Counted from the first letter of the stretch, positions 15,167-25,045 are shown. The stretch is DNA of 31,262 nucleotides from DATJLQ01 sp035509415 (GCA_035509415.1 DATJLQ010000149.1:1-31262); one strand, 5' to 3'. Notes: generated by a model from the sequence alone, not told the origin. A program made the numbers and translations.

Positions 15167-15631
15167 ATGATTAGGCTTAACCGATTGACGGACTACGCGA
15201 TTGTCGTCCTGTCCCAGATGGGCCGGGACGGCCGCATGCGCACGGCACCCCAGCTCGCCCAGGAGACCGGGGTCCCGCTGCCGACGGTCTCGAAGCTGCT
15301 CAAGACCCTCGCGATCGACGGCCTCATCGTCTCCCATCGGGGTGCCAGCGGGGGCTACGTCCTGGCGCGCCCGCCCGAGGCGATCACGGTGACCCAGATC
15401 GTCTCCTCGCTCGAGGGGCCGATCGCGCTCACCGCCTGTGTCGAGGGGTCGGGCGACCATTGCGGGGTCGAGCCGCTCTGTCCGATGCGCGGCAATTGGG
15501 AAAAGGTCAACGGCGCCATCCGGGGTGCTCTCGACAAGCTCACGCTCGCCGACATGGCGATGACCGCGATCCCGGCGGCGTTCGCCATGCCGCCGCGCGG
15601 ACCGGTCACCGACGCGCCCCAGGCAAGGTAA
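15167..15631 (+). CDS. Rrf2-family Fe-S regulator of the suf operon
   Basis: A 154-residue DNA-binding protein of the IscR/RirA/SufR-type Rrf2 family. The N-terminal winged helix begins MIRLNRLTDYAIVVLSQM, as in the suf-linked subfamily. The recognition helix region GVPLPTVSKLLKTL and the wing SHRGASGGYVLARPPE follow. Three Cys (91, 99 and 105) in the C91-x7-C99-x5-C105 pattern should bind a [2Fe-2S] or [4Fe-4S] cluster that reports cellular Fe-S status. The ATG at 15167 was chosen because family members start at MIRL. Its stop codon lies inside the first copy of a tandem repeat. It is the first gene of the suf operon and probably represses it when clusters are plentiful. Confidence 0.93.
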   Translation: MIRLNRLTDYAIVVLSQMGRDGRMRTAPQLAQETGVPLPTVSKLLKTLAIDGLIVSHRGASGGYVLARPPEAITVTQIVSSLEGPIALTACVEGSGDHCGVEPLCPMRGNWEKVNGAIRGALDKLTLADMAMTAIPAAFAMPPRGPVTDAPQAR

Positions 15632-15699
15632 GGCTCAGGCAAGGCAAGGCCCAGGCAAGGCAAGGCCCAGGCAAGGCAAGGCCCGGGCAAGGCAAGACG
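15620..15699. repeat. 16-bp tandem repeat, 5 copies, between the regulator and sufB
   Basis: The unit CAGGCAAGGCAAGGCC is exact at 15636-15651, 15652-15667 and 15668-15683, with diverged copies at 15620-15635 and 15684-15699. The first copy contains a C-to-T change (GGTAAG) that creates the TAA stop of the regulator. The array fills most of the 89-bp leader of sufB. Confidence 0.92.
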
Positions 15700-15720
15700 A
15701 AGGCACGAGGTACGAGGCCC

Positions 15721-17187
<1,467 letters not shown>

Positions 17188-17225
17188 GGGCAGCGATGAG
17201 AGCAAATCCAAGCGCTGCCGTTCTT

Positions 17226-17289
17226 CCGTCATTCCCGCGCAAGCGGGAATCCATCTCTTTCTGGACCCCCGCTTTCGCGGGCGTGACGG
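17226..17289. repeat. REP-like palindromic element inside the suf operon
   Basis: The outer arms are CCGTCA (17226-17231) and TGACGG (17284-17289). Inside are two hairpins, ATTCCCGC-GCAA-GCGGGAAT (17231-17250) and CCCGC-TTTC-GCGGG (near 17268-17281). The 'GTCATTCCCGCG...GCGGGAATCC' form is a widely dispersed bacterial REP family. It sits between sufB and sufC. Confidence 0.85.
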
Positions 17290-17344
17290 CGGAAGGGCTC
17301 GAATGCCGCGCGACGCTTTTCAGGATGCGAGGACGCTGAACAAG

Positions 17345-18100
<756 letters not shown>

Positions 18101-18119
18101 AGGACGGGACGATCGGGCC

Positions 18120-19448
18120 ATGATCGCGGACAGCGCCATTCTCGACCGGTTTGCGAAAGCCTTCGCCGCGCGCGAGGGCGAGGTCGCGGGCGCGCGCCAT
18201 GCGCCGCTCGCGGCCGCGCGCGCTACGGCGTTCGCGGATTTCGCCGCGCGCGGACTTCCGACCCAGAAGCTCGAGGCGTGGAAATATACGAGCCTCAATC
18301 CGCTCCGGGACATGGCTCTCGTGCCGGCGCCGCGCGTCGCCGCGCGTGCCGCGGCCTTGCCCTGGCTTTTGCCCAAGGGAAAATCGCATCGTCTCGCCTT
18401 CGTCAACGGAAGGCTGGATGCGAAATCCTCGGCGCCGGGCAAGTTGCCCAAGGGTGCGCGGCTCATGAGCCTCGCCGAAGCGCTCGAGGCCGAGCCCAGC
18501 TTGCTCGACGAATCTCTCTCGCGCGTGAAATCGCCGAGCGCGCTCGCGTCCCTCAACGCGGCCTTCCTGGAAGACGGCTACGTGCTGCGCCTCGAGGACG
18601 GGGTCGTGCTCGAGCGGCCGGTCGAATTGATATTCCTCGCCGCGCCGGGGGCCGAGCCAGTGGCCTATTACCCGCGCGGCCTCGTGCGCCTGGGTGCCAA
18701 TGCCCGTGCGATGCTCATCGAGCAGCATGTCGGCCCCGACACGGGCGCCTATTTCGCGGATTTGGTCGCCGACATCGAGCTCGGGCCGGGTGCGGCGCTC
18801 GGCCATTACAAGCATCAGGCCGAGGGCGCGGGTGCCGTCCACATCGCGACCCATCGCGTCACCGTGGGCCGCGGCGCGCGCTACGAGAGCTTCGTGCTTT
18901 CGGCCGGGGCAAAGGTCGCGCGCACCGAGATCGCGACGGCGCTCGCGGCACCGGGCGCCTCCTGCCGCCTCGATGGCGCCTATTTCGGGCGCGGCCGGCA
19001 GGCGATCGACAACACGACCTCGATCGACCATCTCGCGCCCGACACGTCGAGCCGCGAGACCTACAAGGGTGTGCTCGACGAGGGTGCGCGCGGCGTCTTC
19101 CAGGGCCGCATCGAGGTCCATCCGGGTGCGGACCGCACGGACGGGCGCCAGACCTGCCGCACGCTTTTGCTCTCGAACGGCGCCGAGATCGACGCCAAGC
19201 CCGAGCTCCTGATCTACGCCGACGACGTGAAATGCGCCCATGGCGCCGCGGCGGGTGCCCTCGACGGCGACGCGCTCTTCTATTTGCGCAGCCGCGGCAT
19301 TCCCGAGCCCGAGGCGCGGCGCATGCTGGTCGAGGCGTTCCTCGCGGACGCGGTCGCGGGCATTGCGCGCGACGAAGTGCGCGGCGCGTTCGGCCGCATC
19401 GTCGCGGGCTGGCTCGGGGCGGGCACGCCCGCGTCGGCGGTGGAGTAG
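18120..19448 (+). CDS. sufD: Fe-S cluster assembly protein SufD
   Basis: A 442-residue partner of SufB in the SufBC2D scaffold. The N-terminal helical region contains LPTQKLEAWKYTSLNPL, the SufD hallmark. The beta-helix core has LIEQHVGPDTGAYFADLV, YKGVLDEGARGVFQGRIEVHPGADRTDGRQTCRTLLLS, and the C-terminal IYADDVKCAHGAAAGALDGDALFYLRSRGIPEPEAR. His374 in KCAHGA corresponds to E. coli SufD His360, a cluster-ligand candidate at the SufB-SufD interface. The ATG at 18120 is used because the SufD family starts here; only a weak purine-rich segment precedes it. It lies between sufC and sufS, 3 bp from sufS. The Ala/Arg-rich composition is typical of this genome. Confidence 0.95.
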   Translation: MIADSAILDRFAKAFAAREGEVAGARHAPLAAARATAFADFAARGLPTQKLEAWKYTSLNPLRDMALVPAPRVAARAAALPWLLPKGKSHRLAFVNGRLDAKSSAPGKLPKGARLMSLAEALEAEPSLLDESLSRVKSPSALASLNAAFLEDGYVLRLEDGVVLERPVELIFLAAPGAEPVAYYPRGLVRLGANARAMLIEQHVGPDTGAYFADLVADIELGPGAALGHYKHQAEGAGAVHIATHRVTVGRGARYESFVLSAGAKVARTEIATALAAPGASCRLDGAYFGRGRQAIDNTTSIDHLAPDTSSRETYKGVLDEGARGVFQGRIEVHPGADRTDGRQTCRTLLLSNGAEIDAKPELLIYADDVKCAHGAAAGALDGDALFYLRSRGIPEPEARRMLVEAFLADAVAGIARDEVRGAFGRIVAGWLGAGTPASAVE

Positions 19449-19451
19449 GCC

Positions 19452-20705
19452 ATGAACGCCCCCGCACCCGAGACCAAAACCAACGCGCCGGCCTACGACG
19501 TCGCGCGCGTGCGCCGGGATTTCCCGATCCTCGCGCGCGCGGTCTACGGCAAGCCGCTGGTCTATCTCGACAATGGTGCTTCGGCCCAAAAGCCGCGCGC
19601 GGTCATCGAGCGCATGCGCGAATTCATGGAGCGCGACTACGCCAACATCCATCGCGGCGTGCATTATCTCTCGCAACGCTCGACCCAGCTCTACGACGAG
19701 GCGCGTGGGACGGTCGCGCGCTTCCTCAATGCGGGCCCGCGCGAGATCGTCTTCACGCGCAACGCGACCGAGGCGATCAACCTCGTGGCCGCGAGCTACG
19801 GCGGCGCCTTCCTCGCGCCGGGCGACGAGATCGTCGTCTCCGAGATGGAGCATCACGCGAACATCGTGCCCTGGCAGCTCTTGGGCGACCGGATCGGCAC
19901 GCGCCTTCGCGTGGTGCCGGTCGACGGCACCGGCAATCTCGACCTCGACGCCTACGCGCACCTCCTCGGCCCCAAGACCAAGCTCGTGGCCTTGACCCAT
20001 TGCTCGAACGTGCTGGGCACGGTCAATCCGGCGGCGGAGATCGTGCGCATCGCGCACCGGCACGGCGTTCCCGTGCTGCTCGACGGCGCCCAGGCGGCGG
20101 TGCATGGGCGGGTCGACGTGAAGGCGCTCGACGTCGATTTCTACGCCGTCACCGGCCACAAGCTTTACGGGCCGAGCGGCATCGGCGTCCTCTACGCCAA
20201 GGCCGAGCATTTGAAGAAAATGCCGCCCTACCAGGGCGGCGGCGACATGATCCGGAACGTGAGCTTCGCCGGCACGAGCTATGCCGATCCGCCCGAGCGC
20301 TTCGAGGCGGGAACACCCGCGATCGTCGAGGCGATCGGGCTCGCCGCCGCGCTCGATTACATCGCGAGCCTCGGCCAGGATGCGATCGCGGCCCACGAGC
20401 AGAGCCTGTTGCGTTACGCGACCGAGCGGCTTGCCGCGATTCCCGGCCTCACCATCCACGGGACGGCGCCCGAGAAGGCGGCGATCGTCTCCTTCAGCCT
20501 CGAAGGCGCGCACGCCCACGACATCGGCACCATCGTCGATCGCGCGGGCGTTGCCCTCAGGACCGGCCACCACTGCGCCCAGCCGCTTCACGAGAAGCTC
20601 GGCGTGGCCGCGACCGCGCGCGCGTCCTTCGCCCTCTACAACACGATCGAGGAAGTCGACGCGCTCGCCGCCTCGGTGCGCTCGGTCCGGGAGATTTTCG
20701 CATGA
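19452..20705 (+). CDS. sufS: Cysteine desulfurase SufS (group II)
   Basis: A 417-residue PLP enzyme that takes sulfur from L-cysteine as an enzyme persulfide and passes it into the SUF pathway. The expected residues are present: His135 (EMEHHANIVPW), Asp211 and Gln214 (LLDGAQAAVHG), the PLP-Schiff-base Lys237 (TGHKLYGPSG), Cys375 in RTGHHCAQPLHEKLG which carries the persulfide, and Arg390 (TARAS). The short active-site loop around Cys375 marks the group II (SufS) type rather than IscS, and such enzymes usually need a sulfur acceptor. SufU, encoded next and overlapping by 4 bp (ATGA), is the likely acceptor. Confidence 0.97.
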   Translation: MNAPAPETKTNAPAYDVARVRRDFPILARAVYGKPLVYLDNGASAQKPRAVIERMREFMERDYANIHRGVHYLSQRSTQLYDEARGTVARFLNAGPREIVFTRNATEAINLVAASYGGAFLAPGDEIVVSEMEHHANIVPWQLLGDRIGTRLRVVPVDGTGNLDLDAYAHLLGPKTKLVALTHCSNVLGTVNPAAEIVRIAHRHGVPVLLDGAQAAVHGRVDVKALDVDFYAVTGHKLYGPSGIGVLYAKAEHLKKMPPYQGGGDMIRNVSFAGTSYADPPERFEAGTPAIVEAIGLAAALDYIASLGQDAIAAHEQSLLRYATERLAAIPGLTIHGTAPEKAAIVSFSLEGAHAHDIGTIVDRAGVALRTGHHCAQPLHEKLGVAATARASFALYNTIEEVDALAASVRSVREIFA

Positions 20706-21172
20706 GCGCCGCCGACGACCTGCGCGACCTTTACCAAGAAGTGATCCTCGATCACGGCAAGCACCCGCGCAACAAGCGCCATCCCGCCGACGCGAACCGG
20801 GAGGCGCACGGCCACAATCCCCTGTGCGGCGACCAGCTCACGGTCTATCTCACCCTCGACGACCGGCGCACGATCCGCGACGTGGCATTCGAGGGGCGCG
20901 GCTGCGCGATCTCGACCGCCTCGGCCTCGCTCATGAGCGAGATGCTCATGGGCAAGACCGATACCCAGGCCAAGGCGCTGTTCGACGCGTTCCATGCGCT
21001 CGTGACGGGCGAGGGCGACGCGACGCTGCCGCCCGAGCTCGAGGACGAGGCGGACCGCATGCAGGTCCTCGCGGGCGTGCGCCAGTTCCCGATGCGGGTC
21101 AAATGCGCGACCCTCGCCTGGCACACCATGAACGCGGCCCTTGCGGGCGCGGGCGAAGCGACGACGGAATAG
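20702..21172 (+). CDS. sufU: SufU-type sulfurtransferase / NifU-family Fe-S assembly protein
   Basis: A 156-residue protein of the IscU/SufU fold. Key residues are Cys42 and Asp44 (NPLCGDQL), Cys68 (GRGCAIS) and Cys135 (RVKCATLAW). These are the zinc and sulfur-handling ligands of SufU, which receives the SufS persulfide. The SufU-type insertion between the second and third Cys (about residues 85-120, containing GEGDATLPPELE) is present, separating it from housekeeping IscU. The ATG is in the ATGA overlap with the sufS stop, so translation is coupled. No sufE is in the cluster, so SufU fills that role here by inference. A very long upstream extension of this frame is a shadow of sufD and sufS. 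Confidence 0.93.
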   Translation: MSAADDLRDLYQEVILDHGKHPRNKRHPADANREAHGHNPLCGDQLTVYLTLDDRRTIRDVAFEGRGCAISTASASLMSEMLMGKTDTQAKALFDAFHALVTGEGDATLPPELEDEADRMQVLAGVRQFPMRVKCATLAWHTMNAALAGAGEATTE

Positions 21173-21176
21173 GACG

Positions 21177-21587
21177 ATGGACGAAACGACACAAAACGCG
21201 ATCGAGGACGGGAACGGCGGCGCGCCGGGTGCGAGCGCGTCGGCGCCGGTGCGCGCCGGGAAGCCGCTCGCGCCGGGGACGAAGGTCGCGAGCTGGGACG
21301 CGGTCGCCGACGCGCTACGCACGGTCTACGACCCGGAGATCCCGGTCAATATTTTCGAGCTCGGCCTCATCTACAATCTCGAGATCGCGCCCGACGGCAA
21401 GGTCCGGATCGACATGACGCTCACCGCACCCGCCTGTCCGGTCGCGGGCTCGATGCCGGGCGAGGTGGCCCAGACGGTCGCCGACGTGGACGGCGTGGGC
21501 GAGGTCGAGGTCAACCTCGTGTGGGACCCGCCCTGGACGCCCGCCAAAATGTCGGACGACGCGCGCATGGCGCTCGACATGCCATAA
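21177..21587 (+). CDS. sufT: SufT / DUF59 (MIP18-type) Fe-S maturation protein
   Basis: A 136-residue protein with an Ala/Gly-rich N-terminal tail (to about residue 38) and a DUF59 domain. The hallmark segments are LRTVYDPEIPVNIFELGLIYNLEI, then the MTLTAPACPVAG motif with its conserved Cys, and VNLVWDPPWTPAKMSDDAR near the end. DUF59 proteins (SufT, and human CIAO2/MIP18) help deliver or insert Fe-S clusters under demanding conditions. The ATG at 21177 lies 4 nt after the sufU stop. It is part of the operon; sufA follows after 104 bp. Confidence 0.93.
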   Translation: MDETTQNAIEDGNGGAPGASASAPVRAGKPLAPGTKVASWDAVADALRTVYDPEIPVNIFELGLIYNLEIAPDGKVRIDMTLTAPACPVAGSMPGEVAQTVADVDGVGEVEVNLVWDPPWTPAKMSDDARMALDMP

Positions 21588-21691
21588 GGCACTGGACATG
21601 AACGGGATTTTGCGACATTCCTGGGGCTGGTCTTCGCGCGCGCGCGACCTATCTATTGGAGCCCGGAGCGCGAGAAGGGGCTGAGGACGAG

Positions 21692-22027
21692 ATGGCCGCA
21701 CCGATGATCACGCTGACCGACGCCGCCGCCGAGCGGGCGCGGGCGCTCATGGCGAGGGCGCAGACGCCCGCCCAAGGGCTGCGTATCGGCGTGCGCAACA
21801 AGGGCTGCTCGGGGCTGAGCTACTTCGTCGAGTACGCGGAGGCACCCAAGAAGTTCGAGGACGTGGTCGAGGAGAAGGGTGTGCGCATCTTCATCGACCC
21901 GACCTCGGTCATGTTCCTCCTCGGCACAGAGATGGATTACGTCGAGGACAAGCTCCAGTCGGGCTTCGTGTTCCGCAATCCCAACGAGAAGAGCCGCTGC
22001 GGCTGCGGCGAGAGCTTCAACGTCTGA
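21692..22027 (+). CDS. sufA: A-type Fe-S carrier (SufA/HesB family)
   Basis: A 111-residue A-type carrier that accepts clusters from the SufBCD scaffold and passes them to target apoproteins. The three conserved Cys are Cys39 (NKGCSGLSY) and Cys103/Cys105 (SRCGCGESF), in the family spacing, and MDYVEDKLQSGFVFRNPNEK is the usual C-terminal core. The ATG at 21692 is chosen because GAGGA lies 5-9 nt upstream and the family starts near MITLTD. A 12-residue extension upstream is not similar. It is the last suf gene; the intrinsic terminator follows 30 bp later. The 104-bp gap from sufT could hide a minor promoter. Confidence 0.95.
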   Translation: MAAPMITLTDAAAERARALMARAQTPAQGLRIGVRNKGCSGLSYFVEYAEAPKKFEDVVEEKGVRIFIDPTSVMFLLGTEMDYVEDKLQSGFVFRNPNEKSRCGCGESFNV

Positions 22028-22056
22028 CGCGGCACTGGCGATCGACGTTAGAACGG

Positions 22057-22077
22057 GCCCCGGTGACGGGGCTTTTT
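22057..22077 (+). terminator. Intrinsic terminator of the suf operon
   Basis: GCCCCG (22057-22062), the GTGA tetraloop and CGGGGC (22067-22072) form a perfect 6-bp stem. Five T residues (22073-22077) follow. It lies 30 bp after the sufA stop. Confidence 0.88.
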
Positions 22078-22107
22078 GTTGGCTGCGCGCGCTCGCGCCG
22101 CAGCGAC

Positions 22108-22815
22108 TCATTGCTTCGTATCGCTGCCCGGCTTGGCCATATTGTCCTCGGGAGCCGCGCCCGATACGGACTCGGAGGTCGGAGCGCTTTCGTCCCGGTC
22201 CTGGCGCTCGATCGCCTTCTCGAAGCGCTCGCCCTTCGGGATCAAGTCGCTCTTCGTCCAGGAGACGAACAGCAGCACGACGTAATGGGTGCGGTAGGAA
22301 TAGCCGTAGACCGGCCCCGCCGCGCTCTCGAACGCGCCGTTCTTGGCGCCGTAGCCAGTCAGCGCGAACTTCGCCACGCCGCGACGCTGGTCCTTCTTGA
22401 AGAGCGCGATCTCTGGGAAGGTCAGGCCGGTGCCGCTCAGTGGAATCGGGATGTTGAAGCTCGGGATGCCGTAGAGCGTCGTCGTATCGTCGATCGAGAG
22501 TGCTCCGGCGCGCGCCTCGACCACCGCCTCTGCGTCCTTGCGGTCGGGCACCAGGTCGGCACCCTGTTTCAGGAGCCGGTCGCGGATGTCGCCGATGGCG
22601 TATTTCGCGTCCGTCCCCTCGAAGTAGCTCGTATCGAGAAAGACCTTGGTGCCGGGCGGCAGGCCGAGCTCGAGCCGATCGGCGGCGTGGTCGGCGGCGC
22701 GCGAGATCAGAAGCTCCTCGGTCGCGGTGCGCGGCGGGTTCGAGACCCGCGGCGTGGTGCAACTCGACAGCCCGAGCCCGGCCGCGAGCAGGATTGCCGA
22801 TCTTCGTAACCGCAT
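22108..22815 (-). CDS. Predicted lipoprotein, possibly DUF6655 family
   Basis: A 235-residue protein with a lipoprotein leader: positively charged MRLRRS, hydrophobic AILLAAGLGLS, and the lipobox LSSC with Cys19 as the acylation site. After it comes a compact domain with ELLISRAADHAADRLELGLPPGTKVFLDTSYFEGTDAKYA, GADLVPDRKDAEAVVEARAGALSID and a Tyr/Gly-rich C-terminal part near residues 165-185 (YGYSYRTHYVVLLF). This arrangement recalls small outer-membrane lipoproteins annotated as DUF6655; I am not certain of the family name. A hydrophilic, acidic, Ser-rich tail ends the protein. The gene converges with sufA. A 16-bp perfect palindrome lies about 47 nt upstream of its start, so it may be regulated. 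Confidence 0.7.
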   Translation of the reverse strand: MRLRRSAILLAAGLGLSSCTTPRVSNPPRTATEELLISRAADHAADRLELGLPPGTKVFLDTSYFEGTDAKYAIGDIRDRLLKQGADLVPDRKDAEAVVEARAGALSIDDTTTLYGIPSFNIPIPLSGTGLTFPEIALFKKDQRRGVAKFALTGYGAKNGAFESAAGPVYGYSYRTHYVVLLFVSWTKSDLIPKGERFEKAIERQDRDESAPTSESVSGAAPEDNMAKPGSDTKQ

Positions 22816-22861
22816 CTGGCCTCCGCGGCACCGCGCGCCTCTCCTGAGAGACGCACGGTGG

Positions 22862-22877
22862 CGCGGAATATTCCGCG
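22862..22877. promoter_or_regulatory. 16-bp perfect palindrome upstream of the lipoprotein gene
   Basis: CGCGGAATATTCCGCG is fully self-complementary with an AT core. It lies 47-62 nt upstream of the lipoprotein start (22815) and 29-44 nt after the methyltransferase stop. The position fits a dimeric regulator's operator. Confidence 0.45.
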
Positions 22878-22905
22878 GCTCCGGCGACCAAGGAAGCGGT
22901 CCGCG

Positions 22906-23694
22906 TCAGCGCGGCTTCCGCACCAGGAAGAGGTAGCGGTTGAGGCTGAAGAAATAGCTTCCGTCGCGGCCGCGCGCGCGCAGCTCCTCGGCCCAGGCGC
23001 CCGCTTCCTCGCGGCCGATGCCGTCCTTCTCTGCGACGAAGGCGCGGATCGAGCGGATCATGCTCGCGCTGTAGGTCGCCTCGTCGTAGCCCACGTTCAC
23101 GATCGGCGACACGCTCGCGCGCTCGAGCTCGAAGCCCGCGCGCTTGAGCGCCGCGGGCAGCCGGCGCGCGATGCGGCCGTCGTGGAAATGCCGTTCCCAG
23201 ACCTCGAGCACGCGCGCCATGCGCGCGCGATCCTCCGTGTGCCAGACGACGCTGTCCCAGTCGGAATCGAGCACCAGCGCGCGCCCGCCGGGCTTGAGCA
23301 CGCGGTGGAGCTCGCGGAGCGCCAACTCGAGCTCGGGCACGTAGAGATAGACCTGGGTCGCCGTCGCGGCATCGAAGCTCGCGTCCGGGAAGGGGAGCGC
23401 CGTCGCGGGCGCGATCGCGACCGCGACATGGGCGACGTTCGCCGCGCGCGCTTCGGCCATCGCCACCATGTCGGGGCTCAGATCGATGCCGCGCACGACG
23501 CCGCCGGGGCCGACCTCCTGCGCCATCTCCGCGAGCAAGAGGCCCGGTCCGACGCCGATGTCGAGCACGTGCTCGCCGGGGCGGAGATCGAGCGCGTCGA
23601 GCACCGCGCGGCGCTGCGCCACCACGTCGGGCGTCTGGTACATGGCCTCCATGCCCTTGGCGGACTTGGCGTCGAATTTCCGCTCCTCGCTCAT
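22906..23694 (-). CDS. SAM-dependent methyltransferase (class I, UbiE-like)
   Basis: A 262-residue cytoplasmic methyltransferase. Motif I is VLDIGVGPGLLL (about 43-54), the acidic ribose-binding residue is in RGIDLSPDMV (about 69-78), and motif II and post-II read ALPFPDASFDAATATQVYLYV and LHRVLKPGGRALVLDSD. This is the UbiE/Coq5-like Methyltransf_11 pattern, with substrate (small molecule, quinone, or other) unresolved. The start has GGGAG 7 nt upstream. It lies 9 bp after the mutarotase gene and 90 bp before the lipoprotein, all on the same strand, so they may form one transcript. The aromatic-rich C-terminus (SYFFSLNRYLFLVRKPR) is characteristic of the subfamily. Confidence 0.88.
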   Translation of the reverse strand: MSEERKFDAKSAKGMEAMYQTPDVVAQRRAVLDALDLRPGEHVLDIGVGPGLLLAEMAQEVGPGGVVRGIDLSPDMVAMAEARAANVAHVAVAIAPATALPFPDASFDAATATQVYLYVPELELALRELHRVLKPGGRALVLDSDWDSVVWHTEDRARMARVLEVWERHFHDGRIARRLPAALKRAGFELERASVSPIVNVGYDEATYSASMIRSIRAFVAEKDGIGREEAGAWAEELRARGRDGSYFFSLNRYLFLVRKPR

Positions 23695-23703
23695 GGCGTC
23701 TCC

Positions 23704-24588
23704 CTAGATCGCGCGGCTGCTCAAGGTGGCACCCATGACCATGCGCCCGCCGGGCGCGAGCGTGACCGCGTCGGGGGCGACGTTCCCCGCCTCGACGCAG
23801 ATCATATGCCGGTATTCGGCTTGCTCGAAATCGTCCATTTTTTGCGTGGTCCAGGGGTTCCACAGCACGGTCGAGGCGGCGTTGCGCCGCTCGACGCGGA
23901 TCGCGCGCCCGAGCCGCCGGTCGCGGATCTCGACCGCCCCCGCGACGCCGAGATAGATGCGGTCGGTCTGGCTCGCAATGCGGACCGCCTCGGCCGCCTC
24001 GATCTTGCGTTGGCGATCTTCCATCTTGTCGAGATAGGCGTGGCCCGCGAGGCCGTGGACGGTGACGTCGCCGATGTCGCCCACGGCGAAATAATGATGC
24101 AGGCAGGCCTCGAACTCGAGCGCCCGGTCGGGCGAAAGATTAGTCACCGCGAGCTCGAGCGTGAGCGTGTCGCTCGCGGTCACGGCGAAGTCGGCCTCGA
24201 AGGGCGGCCAGGCCGCGGCGCGCTCGGTTTTCGGCAAGCGGAGACGCGCGAAGGCAGCACCCTCGCCCGACGCCGCGGTCTCGACGAGCTGCCATTCGAC
24301 GAGGCGCGCGAAGCCATGCATGCCTTGGCCCGCGCGCGGGCCGAACCAGGGAAAGCAGATGGGAACGCCGCCCCGGATGGGCGTGCCCGGCGCGAAGCGT
24401 GCGCGCTCGCTGAGGAACAGAAGCGGCGGCCCGCCGCGCCGCGCGAAGCCCGTGACATGGGCGCCGTGGAGATAAATCTCGGCCGCGCCGCGCTCGCCCG
24501 TGAGCTCGAGCTTCGCGCGCCCGCCCTTGCCGGGGCCGAGAATCACGCGGCCCGGAACGTCGAATTTGCGCTTGAGCTCGCCGATCAC
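23704..24588 (-). CDS. D-hexose-6-phosphate mutarotase
   Basis: A 294-residue aldose-1-epimerase-type enzyme (YeaD/Ymr099c-like) that interconverts the alpha and beta anomers of glucose-6-phosphate and related sugar phosphates. A GARGLSP-like N-terminal half ends with IRGGVPICFPWFGP (about 71-84). The catalytic His91 is in GMHGFAR. His164 lies in CLHHYFAVGDI (about 162-172), and the catalytic Glu266 in ICVEAGNV. VERRNAASTVLWNPWTTQKMDDF is the family hallmark near 232-254. Its start overlaps the stop of the upstream zinc-ribbon gene by 4 bp (ATGA), so it is translationally coupled to it. Confidence 0.93.
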   Translation of the reverse strand: MIGELKRKFDVPGRVILGPGKGGRAKLELTGERGAAEIYLHGAHVTGFARRGGPPLLFLSERARFAPGTPIRGGVPICFPWFGPRAGQGMHGFARLVEWQLVETAASGEGAAFARLRLPKTERAAAWPPFEADFAVTASDTLTLELAVTNLSPDRALEFEACLHHYFAVGDIGDVTVHGLAGHAYLDKMEDRQRKIEAAEAVRIASQTDRIYLGVAGAVEIRDRRLGRAIRVERRNAASTVLWNPWTTQKMDDFEQAEYRHMICVEAGNVAPDAVTLAPGGRMVMGATLSSRAI

Positions 24589-24887
24589 GATGATCTCCCG
24601 CCTGCGTCCGATTTCGCCTTGGTGCCGGTCACGCGCCGAAAAGGCGTTTCACGCCGCGCCCGATCGGGGCCGCGAGACCCTGCGCGCGGCGTCGGGCGTC
24701 GTGTGCCGCGGGCTTCGTCCCACGCGCGCGCCTCGTTCGCCTCGTGCGGCACCTCCCACGGCGCCTTCCCGCGGTTGACGATCTCGGAGCGGCCGCGCGC
24801 GCCGCGCCGATAGGTACGCCTGTCGTTGCCGGTGAAGGTGCTTTTGTCCTCGAGCGTCATCTCGCGGCCGCAGCTCGGGCATACCAT
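24585..24887 (-). CDS. Small zinc-ribbon-like protein with a degenerate second Cys pair
   Basis: A 100-residue hydrophilic protein that begins MVCPSCGREMTLEDKSTFTGN, one zinc knuckle (CPSC). A typical protein of this kind has a second CxxC about 30 residues on; here the equivalent place reads YRRGARGRSEI, with Arg in both Cys positions, encoded by CGC codons one base from TGC. The rest is a basic, disordered tail. The ATG at 24887 is supported by AGGAGG 7 nt upstream, the best ribosome-binding site in the region. Its TGA overlaps the start of the mutarotase gene, so the pair is coupled and it is likely real. Function unknown. Confidence 0.6.
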   Translation of the reverse strand: MVCPSCGREMTLEDKSTFTGNDRRTYRRGARGRSEIVNRGKAPWEVPHEANEARAWDEARGTRRPTPRAGSRGPDRARRETPFRRVTGTKAKSDAGGRSS

Positions 24888-25045
24888 CTGAGAGCCTCCT
24901 TCGGCGCGGGCCAAGCGCCCGCGCGGGCAACATTATCGAGGGCCCGGCCGCCGCGGCCGCTCGCCAGCGCCAAACATACCGTGCCAGCGGGTGAATTGAG
25001 GAGGCACCAGAAGAGAGTAGAACTATTCTTATATAATATTCCTCC

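Noticed and set aside
18278..21172. 964-residue plus-strand frame ending in SufU
   Set aside because: Only the last 156 codons (from 20702) are real; the rest is an out-of-frame reading of sufD and sufS.
23097..23429. Short frames nested in the methyltransferase gene
   Set aside because: Arg/Ser-rich shadows of the real minus-strand frame.
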